64,000 nt of DNA from Amycolatopsis dendrobii (GTDB lineage: Bacteria; Actinomycetota; Actinomycetes; Mycobacteriales; Pseudonocardiaceae), in the NCBI RefSeq assembly GCF_014145675.1, contig NZ_JACGZW010000009.1, positions 310,001-374,000 of the forward strand. Direction: 5' to 3'. A program made the translations under genes and the position numbers. How positions within the stretch are numbered: the first letter of the stretch is position 1; every line of letters starts with the position of its first letter. Of this stretch, positions 57,750 to 64,000 are shown piece after piece. The notes under the pieces are model-generated. The model was not told where the DNA came from. It searched no databases and was given only the letters and a program-made list of their open reading frames with translations.

Positions 57750-59006
57750 TTACGCCCCGAGCGTCGGCGGGGTCGGACGCATGCCGGTTTCGGGGTCGAC
57801 GGCGGTGCCCTCGTCGGCGAAGAGGTCTACATCAAGAACGTACTTGCGTTCATGCTCCTCGTCTTCTTCTTTCTTGCCACGTTGGGCCCCGGGCGCCGCC
57901 GCGCCGGACAGGCCCTTTCTGCCGGGTGCACCGCGTTCCCCGGCGACCCGGGAAGCCGCGCCTTCGCTCGCGCCCGCTCCGGAGCGCGGGCCTGCCTCAC
58001 CACCCAGCCGTCCCGAACTGCCGCCGGGTTTGCCGGCTCCTTGGCGTCCGGGGCCGCCCTCGGCGCCGGACCGTCCGGAGCCGCTGCCAGGCCGTCCGGA
58101 ACCACCGCCGAGGCGTTCTGAGATGCCGCCGAGACGTCCGTCGCCGGGTCCGCTGATGGGCGTGACACCGAATTCGTTCCCCGCGCCCGGTACCGGAGGG
58201 GTTCTTGTTCCGCCGCGCCACGGGGTGTCCACGTCCGAACCCGAGGCAGGCGGCGTGTAGCCGGAGGTGCTGGTGTGGTCGTTTCCGCTGCCAGGCAGTG
58301 TGTTCCCGGCTGAGCTGCTGTGCGGTGAAGTGCTGGTGTGGGCAGTTCCAGGACTGAATGTCGTGCCGACGCCGCCCGGTGCGTGAGGCTGATCGCCGGG
58401 AGCGGCCGGTCCGGGCTGGGGCTTCGGCTCGGTGGAGGGATGCTGCTGGATGGTGACGTCGCCGCCGTCGTAAGCGCCGATCGTGCCGTAGTCGACCTTC
58501 AGCTGCTGGGTGTTGCCCTGGCTGTCCGAGGTGAATTTCTCGTACGTGTCAAGGTTTTTCTGCTGCGCGCTGTCGTGCTCGATGAGCTTGGACATGACGT
58601 CCGCGTTCATCAGCCCGATCGCGGGCGTCGGGCTGGCGGTGGGCGCGGGCGGGATCGACGTCAGCTGATTCCGCAGGTTTTCGTGCATGGCGATGCCGGT
58701 GGCGTGCGTGTTTTCGTTGGCCGCGAAGGCTTGTTGCGCATCGACCGCCGAGGCGCGCACTTTACGCAGCCGTTCGGCGACGAGATCCGCGCCTTGGCCG
58801 GTCCAGGAGGATTCGAGCTTCGTCAACGTTCCGGAGAGGTCCTGGCTCAGCGTTTCCTGCTCGGTGGCCAGTTCACGCGCCATGGTCGCGCCTTCGCCCC
58901 AGCCGCTGGGTTCGGACGCCTGCACTTGCTCGACGATGACCTCGATCGGCACCGTCAGTTCTTGGTGCTGGTCGAGATATTGCTTGATCGGCTCCCAGAA
59001 TTTCAT
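57750..59006 (-). CDS. PPE-like ESX protein of the second cassette
   Basis: The 418-residue protein has a helical N-terminal domain (about residues 1-185) with the WxG turn LESSWTGQGADLVAERL (about residue 64-80), then a long low-complexity Gly/Ser/Pro/Thr region (about 190-375) and a charged end DEEHERKYVLDVDLF...GMRPTPPTLGA. The same ending occurs in the split gene at 29757-31024. It lies 1 bp after the DUF3558 gene and ends the operon. By analogy it is a type VII secretion substrate or surface protein; secretion is not shown. No EspG gene is present in this cassette. Confidence 0.75.
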   Translation of the reverse strand: MKFWEPIKQYLDQHQELTVPIEVIVEQVQASEPSGWGEGATMARELATEQETLSQDLSGTLTKLESSWTGQGADLVAERLRKVRASAVDAQQAFAANENTHATGIAMHENLRNQLTSIPPAPTASPTPAIGLMNADVMSKLIEHDSAQQKNLDTYEKFTSDSQGNTQQLKVDYGTIGAYDGGDVTIQQHPSTEPKPQPGPAAPGDQPHAPGGVGTTFSPGTAHTSTSPHSSSAGNTLPGSGNDHTSTSGYTPPASGSDVDTPWRGGTRTPPVPGAGNEFGVTPISGPGDGRLGGISERLGGGSGRPGSGSGRSGAEGGPGRQGAGKPGGSSGRLGGEAGPRSGAGASEGAASRVAGERGAPGRKGLSGAAAPGAQRGKKEEDEEHERKYVLDVDLFADEGTAVDPETGMRPTPPTLGA

Positions 59007-59007
59007 G

Positions 59008-59604
59008 TCACCGCCCGGACTTCCGCTTCAACGTGGTGATGACGTCGTTGGCCACATCCGCGGCGAGCGGGCACGGATCGACATTCCCATATTTGCTGGA
59101 ACCCGGGGTGACCTCGACGGCGAAGGACAGCCGGTCGGTGACACCGACGTTGACGTCACAGGTGGGGGAATTCGGGCCGGGCTGGGTGCTGTAGGCGACG
59201 GCGGGGAAGCCTTGGATGGGCTGGAGTGCATCGAAGCGCTTCATCTGCGGACGGACGTTCACGTAGACGTTGCTGAGGCCGTCGTTGTTCTTGTCGAAGA
59301 ACGACAGGCCGATGAATCCATGAGTACCGGGACTGATCCATTCGCAGGCGCGGACTGGGGAGGTGTCGGGCTTCCCCGGCACCGCGGAACCGAGCTGGTC
59401 AGTCAGCTGCTGCGGGGTGAGCGCCTGGCACGGATCGCCGGAGAGCACGTCGTCCGGCAGCGGGTTTTCGACCTTGGGTGCACCGCCGTAGGGCAGACTC
59501 TGCGTCGACGGCGGCGAAGTTGTCGCGGTGCCGTCCTTGGGGGTGGAGCAGCCGGCGGCGAGAACGGCGACGCCGAGCACCGCGACTGTCGTGCGCAGGT
59601 TCAT
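59008..59604 (-). CDS. DUF3558 lipoprotein of the second ESX cassette
   Basis: The 198-residue protein has a proper lipoprotein signal (MNLRTTVAVLGVAVLAAGC, Cys 19) and the DUF3558 domain with DVLSGDPCQALTPQQLTDQLG, ACEWISPG, TCDVNVGV and DPCPLAADVANDVI. Length equals that of the paralogue at 31024-31620. The ATG at 59604 overlaps the stop of the upstream gene by 4 bp (ATGA). It would sit on the outer face of the membrane; its role with ESX substrates is inferred only from repeated co-occurrence. Confidence 0.85.
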   Translation of the reverse strand: MNLRTTVAVLGVAVLAAGCSTPKDGTATTSPPSTQSLPYGGAPKVENPLPDDVLSGDPCQALTPQQLTDQLGSAVPGKPDTSPVRACEWISPGTHGFIGLSFFDKNNDGLSNVYVNVRPQMKRFDALQPIQGFPAVAYSTQPGPNSPTCDVNVGVTDRLSFAVEVTPGSSKYGNVDPCPLAADVANDVITTLKRKSGR

Positions 59605-60011
59605 CCGATTTTTCCTGAGGAGTGAGCGCCGGGGTCGACGTTCTGGATGGACTTGGTCTGGCCCTGTTCGTTCTGGTTGATCGCGGCGAGTGCTTTCTGG
59701 ATCCGGTCGGCGAGCTCCTTGACGTAGCGCAATTGCAGGTCGATGTGCCCGCCTCCATAGGAGAACGCGCCCAGCTTTCCGCTGCCGTCGCCGACCATCG
59801 CCACGTGCATCGCTGTGGTCGACGGGTCCTTCGACGGCGGCTTCATCGCGCACAGGGCGGTGACTTTGCGCTTCATGGAAAGAAGCCGGTCCTGGTACTC
59901 CAGCAGGTCCCGGAGGATCTCCTTCGCCGCGCCGACATCCAGCGAGAACCCGCCCTGGCGGGGCTGGGATTCCCACGGATGAAAGATCGAGAACTCGACG
60001 TCCTCCCACAC
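59601..60011 (-). CDS. Helical ESX-associated protein, second cassette
   Basis: The 136-residue protein starts at a GTG at 60011 after GGGGAGGG. It has helices around LDVGAAKEILRDLLEYQDRLLSMKRKVTALC and LRYVKELADRIQKALAAINQNEQG. It holds the same position in the operon as the 159-residue protein at 31633-32112, though direct similarity is low. It probably is a WXG100/PE-like partner for the PPE-like protein. Confidence 0.62.
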   Translation of the reverse strand: MWEDVEFSIFHPWESQPRQGGFSLDVGAAKEILRDLLEYQDRLLSMKRKVTALCAMKPPSKDPSTTAMHVAMVGDGSGKLGAFSYGGGHIDLQLRYVKELADRIQKALAAINQNEQGQTKSIQNVDPGAHSSGKIG

Positions 60012-60288
60012 GCGAAGCCCTCCCCATGTTCGGTGTCATCAAATGCAGACAGCTAACAAAGTAGCTGATCACTCACTGTCTGTGTGACGTTCTCCGAAAT
60101 GCGGAAGCCGACTAGACATTAATGCTCTAGACGCAATTACTATAAAACCCAAGAATGCGCAGTTCAAGCCGAAAAATGCCGGATCGCTGCCCGGTGAACG
60201 TCCGGCAGCAAGGGGTTCTCGTCGCCTGCTCGGCCGGCGACCACGATCTGGCAAGGGCGATCCCTGTTCGCGATCGACGAAAGCCCAG

Positions 60289-60399
60289 ATGGCCGCGGAC
60301 AATCCGATGTCCCGCTTCGGTGCGCCGGAGGAGGTCGCGGCGGCGATGTTGTTCCTGGCCTTCGGCGCCACCTGCACCACGGGTACGGAATTGGCGGCG
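60289..60399 (+). pseudogene. C-terminal remnant of an SDR dehydrogenase gene
   Basis: Within the 398-bp gap 60012-60409 a 37-codon piece reads NPMSRFGAPEEVAAAMLFLA...TGTELAA, which is the typical end of short-chain dehydrogenases (PMxRFGxPEEVAxAxLFLAS...TGxELxxDGG). The Rossmann part, catalytic Tyr/Lys and the last DGG are missing. It is a decayed fragment, perhaps a former partner of the neighbouring TetR gene. The rest of the gap shows nothing. Confidence 0.7.
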
Positions 60400-60409
60400 C
60401 GACGCAGCT

Positions 60410-61006
60410 CTAGGACAGTGCCCGTTTCCACACTTCAACGGCGCAGCGGCACAGCTCGGTCGGCTCCACCGCGGCCGGGTCGAGCAGGCATTGCAGTGCG
60501 ATGCCGCGGAGTTGCCCGACGATGGCGACGGCGATCTGCTCCGGATCGATGTCGGCGCGGATGGTGCCTTCAGCGATACCCGCGGCGATCTCCTGACGCA
60601 GGTCGTCGCGGAAGGCGGTGTCGCGTTCGCGGAAGATCGGGGCGAGTTCCGGTGCGGTCATCGATTCCGCCCACAGCACGAGGAAAGCGCGGCTCAGCAC
60701 GTCGGGTTCGCTGAGCCGGGCGAGGTAGCCGTCGATCAGCCGCAGCAGCCGGTCAAGGCCGGGTGGCTGGGTGTCGAGACCGGGGACGAAACCGGTCTGC
60801 GTGGTGCGGGCGAGTTGTTCCAGCAACGCCTGTTTTCCGCCGAAGTGGTGGGTGACCAGGCCGCGGCTGTATCCGGCCCGCTCGCCGACGCGCGCCAAGG
60901 TCACGGCGCGTACGCCTTCCTCGACGACCAGTTCGGCGGCGGCTTCCAGCAAAGCGGCCGAGGCCTGGTCGCGGCGTTGCTGTTGAGTGCGGCGGGGCGT
61001 GGTCAC
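60410..61006 (-). CDS. TetR-family regulator
   Basis: The 198-residue repressor starts at the GTG at 61006 (TTPRRTQQQRRDQASAALLEAAAEL); the ATG at 61042 lies inside the operator and is less likely. The helix-turn-helix is VTLARVGERAGYSRGLVTHHFGGKQALL (about residues 35-62). It is divergent from the alpha/beta-hydrolase gene and probably controls it through the inverted repeat at 61024-61051. Confidence 0.87.
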   Translation of the reverse strand: MTTPRRTQQQRRDQASAALLEAAAELVVEEGVRAVTLARVGERAGYSRGLVTHHFGGKQALLEQLARTTQTGFVPGLDTQPPGLDRLLRLIDGYLARLSEPDVLSRAFLVLWAESMTAPELAPIFRERDTAFRDDLRQEIAAGIAEGTIRADIDPEQIAVAIVGQLRGIALQCLLDPAAVEPTELCRCAVEVWKRALS

Positions 61007-61023
61007 GGGAAGTAACTCTACAA

Positions 61024-61051
61024 CATACTTGCCAGCTGACAAGCAAGTATG
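61024..61051. promoter_or_regulatory. TetR-type operator
   Basis: CATACTTGC (61024-61032) and GCAAGTATG (61043-61051) form an exact 9-bp-arm inverted repeat around CAGCTG. It lies between the divergent TetR and hydrolase genes. Confidence 0.75.
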
Positions 61052-61085
61052 CGTAGAGTGGGAGTGACGAGAGGGAGGAAGTCCG

Positions 61086-61832
61086 ATGACCGCAGTTTTC
61101 GTTCACGGCAATCCGGAAACCGCCGCGGTGTGGGAGCGCCTGCTTGCCGAGCTGGGCGATCGGCCGACCGTGTGCCTGTCGCCGCCCGGGTTCGGCGCGC
61201 CGTGGCCGGAGGGGTTCGGCGCGACGGCCGTCGAGTATCGCGACTGGCTGATCGCCGAGCTGGAGAAGTTCCCCGAACCGGTCGACCTGGTCGGCCACGA
61301 CTGGGGCGGCGCGCACGTGGTCAACGCAGTCATGGCCCGTCCGGAATTGGTGCGCACCTGGGTCAGCGACGCGGCCGGCGCGTTCGACCAGGACTACGTC
61401 TGGCACGACCTCGCCCAGGGGTGGCAGCAACCCGGCGTCGGCGAGGAATCCGTCGCGGCGATGTTCGGTGCGCCGGTGGAAGCCCGGGCCGCGCGCCTGG
61501 TCGGCGGCGGAATGCACGAAGCGGTGGCCGCCAAGGTCGCCGAAGGAATGAACGACGACATGGCCCGCGCGGTGCTGCCGCTCTACCGGTCCGCGGCGCA
61601 GCCGGCGCTCGCGGAGGCCGGCCGTGATCTCGAACGCGCGGCCGAGCGTCCGGGGCTCGTCGTGCTGGCGACCGGGGACCACTTCGTCGGCACGGACGAG
61701 CAACGCCGCCGCGCGGCCGCGCGGGCCGGGGCGAAGGTCGCGGTGCTGGAGGGGCTCGGGCACTGGTGGATGACGCAGGACCCGGTCCAGGGCGCGCGCG
61801 TCCTCGCGGAGTTCTGGGACTCGTCCAAATAG
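61086..61832 (+). CDS. Alpha/beta hydrolase (epoxide hydrolase/dehalogenase group)
   Basis: The 248-residue enzyme starts MTAVFVHGNPETAAVWERLL with the HGNP oxyanion motif typical of epoxide hydrolases and haloalkane dehalogenases. The nucleophile is the Asp in LVGHDWGGAHVV (about residue 77), and the general base His is in LGHWWMTQDP. An Asp nucleophile favours attack on epoxides or alkyl halides over ester cleavage. GGGAGGAAG precedes the ATG. It is controlled by the divergent TetR. Confidence 0.85.
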   Translation: MTAVFVHGNPETAAVWERLLAELGDRPTVCLSPPGFGAPWPEGFGATAVEYRDWLIAELEKFPEPVDLVGHDWGGAHVVNAVMARPELVRTWVSDAAGAFDQDYVWHDLAQGWQQPGVGEESVAAMFGAPVEARAARLVGGGMHEAVAAKVAEGMNDDMARAVLPLYRSAAQPALAEAGRDLERAAERPGLVVLATGDHFVGTDEQRRRAAARAGAKVAVLEGLGHWWMTQDPVQGARVLAEFWDSSK

Positions 61833-61838
61833 GACAGA

Positions 61839-62615
61839 TCAGGCCCGCGCGACGAGATGGAACACGCGGCTGAGCCGCCGGTACGGATCTCGTCGCGCGG
61901 CCTCCAGTTCGACCTCCGCGATCTCGCCGATCCGGCTCTCGTCTACATCCAGGTCCATCCAGTCGGCGAACAGCCAAACCCCGTACCAGGCAAGAGGTTC
62001 GGCTCCCTGTCCGATGAGCAGCTGCGACAACCCGGCGACCGTGTCGGCGCGCGTGTCCACGCCGAGGACGCCTCGCTCGCCCTGCGCGTCGAACGCCGTC
62101 AGCGCGTCGCTCCACCGCCCTTCCAGCGCGGGGAGGACGGCCAAGGTCTCGGCGTTGAGCGCCATCACCGAGACGATCCCGCCCGGTGCCGAGCAGGCGC
62201 ACAACGCGTCGATCATCGGCACAGGATCGTCCACATACATCAGCACGCCGTGGCACAGCACCGCGTCGAATTTCTGGCCCGCGACCGCCGCGACCGCGTC
62301 CTCGCCGCGGCTGCGCACCAGCTGGACGCGCTCGCGAACCTCAGCTGATTCCGAAGCGAGGCGCTGTTCCGCCTTCGACAGCATCGCGTCCGACGAGTCC
62401 AGCAGCACGACGTCGTAACCCAGGCGTGCCAACGGAAACGACTGATGTCCGGCCCCGCCGCCGACGTCGAGTACCGTCGCCGGCGGCGGAGGCAGGTGCG
62501 TCAGGAGCTGCTGATGCAGGACGTACGTGCGGACTCGGCCCTTGACGGTCGCGTACGCGCCTTCCACGAACGGACTCGCCAGCGCGGCCCAGGCGTCGGT
62601 CTCCATGCCGTTCAT
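61839..62615 (-). CDS. CmoM-like SAM-dependent methyltransferase
   Basis: The 258-residue protein has motif I VLDVGGGAGHQSFPLARLGYDVVLLDSSDAML (about residues 44-75) and the order of motifs of the tRNA carboxymethoxyuridine methyltransferase CmoM: an N-terminal F/Y..TVKGRVR, FDAVLCHGVLMYVDDP, GGIVSVMALNAE, a late GVWLFADW and the ending PYRRLSRVFHLVAR. The tRNA substrate is inferred from this resemblance only; a small-molecule methyltransferase is possible. Starts at 62615 or 62606 are both open. Confidence 0.72.
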   Translation of the reverse strand: MNGMETDAWAALASPFVEGAYATVKGRVRTYVLHQQLLTHLPPPPATVLDVGGGAGHQSFPLARLGYDVVLLDSSDAMLSKAEQRLASESAEVRERVQLVRSRGEDAVAAVAGQKFDAVLCHGVLMYVDDPVPMIDALCACSAPGGIVSVMALNAETLAVLPALEGRWSDALTAFDAQGERGVLGVDTRADTVAGLSQLLIGQGAEPLAWYGVWLFADWMDLDVDESRIGEIAEVELEAARRDPYRRLSRVFHLVARA

Positions 62616-62723
62616 AGTGCGCCCGGAATCATGGTGACGCGCGTCACATAAGGTCCATGTCCAGAACCCGCCCGCGCCTCCGACCACTCCGCGAAAGACC
62701 CCGAAACCACGAGGAGCACGACG

Positions 62724-63095
62724 ATGAAGTTCCTGATCAGCCTGCACATCAACCAGTCCGTTCTCGACGCGCTGACCGACGAGGAGAAGGAAGCCCTCGG
62801 CAACGGCGTCACCGCGTTCATGGAGTCGACCAAGAAGTCCGGCGAGCTGATCGCCGCACAGGCGCTCGCTGACCCGTCGCAGGCCGCGGTCGTGTCGGTG
62901 CGCAACGGGCAGCCGGTGGTGACCGACGGGCCGTTTCTCGAGTCCAAGGAGTTCCTCGGCGGCTACTACCTGATCGACGTCGAGAGCAAGGAACGGGCGA
63001 TCGAGCTGGCCGCGCAGGTCCCGGACGCCGCGATCGAGGGGCTCGGCGTCGAGGTGCGCCAGGTGATGTTCTCGGAAGGACAATTGGACGCGTGA
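62724..63095 (+). CDS. YCII/DGPF-domain protein
   Basis: The 123-residue protein has the DGPF motif in VVTDGPFLESKEFLGGYYLIDV (about residues 71-92) and the family start MKFLISLHINQ. CACGAGGAGCACGACG precedes the ATG. Its stop overlaps the ECF sigma start by 4 bp (GTGA). DGPF proteins are the constant partners of this ECF sigma group; they may sense a ligand or bind the sigma factor, but the mechanism is not settled. Confidence 0.92.
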   Translation: MKFLISLHINQSVLDALTDEEKEALGNGVTAFMESTKKSGELIAAQALADPSQAAVVSVRNGQPVVTDGPFLESKEFLGGYYLIDVESKERAIELAAQVPDAAIEGLGVEVRQVMFSEGQLDA

Positions 63096-64000
63096 CCGCC
63101 CCCTCCGTCGAGGACCTGCTGCGCGAGCTCGTGCCGCAGGTCCTTGGCGTGCTGGTGCGCCGGTACGGCCAGTTCGAGGGCTGCGAGGACGCCGTGCAAG
63201 AGGCGGTCCTCGCGGCTTCTCGGCAATGGCCGGTCGAAGGCGTGCCGAACAATCCGCGCGGCTGGCTGTCGACGGTCGCGTCCCGGCGCTATGTCGACCA
63301 GTTGCGCAGCGACCAGGCGCGCCGCGAGCGCGAGCTGGCGAACGCCGCCGAGGCCGCGCCCGAGGTGCCCGACACCGACGACACGCTGCTCTTGCTGTTC
63401 CTCTGCTGCCATCCGGCGCTGACCCCGGCGTCGCAGACCGCGTTGACCCTGCGCGCGGTCGGCGGTCTGACGACGGCTGAGATCGCCCGCGCGTTTTTGG
63501 TGCCGGAGGGCACGATGGCTGCCCGGATCAGCCGTGCCAAACAGCGGATCAAGGCGGCGGGCAGCTCGTTCCCGGGTTCGGCGGAACCGGAGCGGCTGAA
63601 CGTCGTGCTGCAGGTGCTCTACCTGATTTTCAACGAGGGCTACACCGCGTCGTCGGGCAGCGATCTGCACCGCGCAGACCTGGCGCACGAGGCGATTCGG
63701 CTGGCCAGGATGGTGCACGCGCGACTGCCGGACGACAGCGAGGTGACCGGTCTGCTCGCGTTGATGCTGCTGACCCATGCCCGCCGCACGGCCCGAACGA
63801 CGCCGTCCGGCGACCTGGTTCCGCTGGCCGATCAGGACCGCACGACGTGGGATCGCGCGATGCTGGAGGAGGGCACTGAGCTGGCGAAAGCGTCGCTGGC
63901 CGGTCCGGCGCTCGGCCCGTATCAGCTGCAGGCGGCGATTGCCGCGACGCATGCCGACGCGGCCACCGCGGACGAGACCAACTGGCGGCAGGTGCACGCG
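63092..64000 (+). CDS. ECF sigma factor of the DGPF-associated group, cut by window end
   Basis: The frame is open from a GTG at 63092 to the last base (303 codons). Region 2 includes YGQFEGCEDAVQEAVLAASRQW and NNPRGWLSTVASRRYVDQLR. Region 4 includes LTLRAVGGLTTAEIARAFLVPEGTMAARISRAKQRI. A long C-terminal extension follows (VLYLIFNEGYTASSG...), typical of the large ECF42-type factors that always pair with YCII proteins. The C-terminal end lies outside the window, so its length cannot be given. Confidence 0.92.
   Translation, partial: MTAPSVEDLLRELVPQVLGVLVRRYGQFEGCEDAVQEAVLAASRQWPVEGVPNNPRGWLSTVASRRYVDQLRSDQARRERELANAAEAAPEVPDTDDTLLLLFLCCHPALTPASQTALTLRAVGGLTTAEIARAFLVPEGTMAARISRAKQRIKAAGSSFPGSAEPERLNVVLQVLYLIFNEGYTASSGSDLHRADLAHEAIRLARMVHARLPDDSEVTGLLALMLLTHARRTARTTPSGDLVPLADQDRTTWDRAMLEEGTELAKASLAGPALGPYQLQAAIAATHADAATADETNWRQVHA

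Overview
The window is very GC-rich DNA with a strong G/C third-codon bias, so long antisense open frames run opposite most real genes. The gene set fits a Pseudonocardiaceae actinobacterium, most probably Amycolatopsis or a close relative. Indicators are a WhiB3/WhiD regulator, a sigma-B/F operon with an anti-sigma factor, a cvnABCD conservon, ESX (type VII) associated EspG/PPE-like/DUF3558 cassettes, a TPR-CHAT protease operon, a class III lanthipeptide-synthetase-like protein and an MT0933-type protein. The genus is an inference. I saw no rRNA, tRNA, CRISPR array or insertion sequence.

Layout. 1-2.6 kb: general stress control (ATP-binding regulator, sigma-F-like factor, anti-sigma factor, whiD, STAS anti-anti-sigma). 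The divergent rsbW-sigF and whiD units share a symmetric pair of sigma-F-type promoters. 2.6-15 kb: many small regulator/effector pairs, several with visible inverted-repeat operators (amine oxidase/TetR, SnoaL-like/TetR, XRE-cupin/MFS, ABC exporter/MarR-like, TetR/NAD(P)-binding oxidoreductase). 15.3-21.6 kb: an SGNH hydrolase, a predicted 46-residue protein, about 1 kb of stem-loops that all show GGGGAG in the loop, then an operon of ECF sigma factor, small inhibitor-like protein and TPR-CHAT protease. 21.6-28.9 kb: deacetylase lipoprotein, SRPBCC protein, FUSC transporter, MT0933-like protein, tyrA, and padR with a 2,4-dienoyl-CoA reductase.

29.0-32.1 kb: first ESX cassette (WXG-like protein, DUF3558 lipoprotein, PPE-like protein split into two frames, EspG). 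32.3-43 kb: patatin, DUF574 methyltransferase, OhrR-like regulator with an esterase, membrane-anchored esterase, beta-lactamase-fold hydrolase, TetR/DUF1772 pair, DUF4383 protein behind a sigma-F promoter, lyase, DinB protein. 43.2-45.8 kb: dimethylallyltryptophan-synthase family prenyltransferase plus tryptophanase, a compact prenyl-indole pathway. 45.8-52.4 kb: cvnABCD and a LanKC-like protein whose kinase domain has lost its catalytic residues and which has no precursor peptide nearby.

52.7-57 kb: membrane proteins, a trypsin-like protease, DUF427, a LysR regulator, and a second stem-loop array followed by a 43-bp tandem repeat. 57.7-60 kb: second ESX cassette, paralogous to the first and with an intact PPE-like gene. 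60.2-64 kb: an SDR gene remnant, TetR with alpha/beta hydrolase, a CmoM-like methyltransferase, and a DGPF/YCII protein with an ECF sigma factor cut by the window end.

The most interesting items are the sigma / small protein / CHAT-protease operon, the two stem-loop arrays with purine-rich loops, the LanKC-like pseudokinase, and the two ESX cassettes of which one has a frame-split substrate gene.
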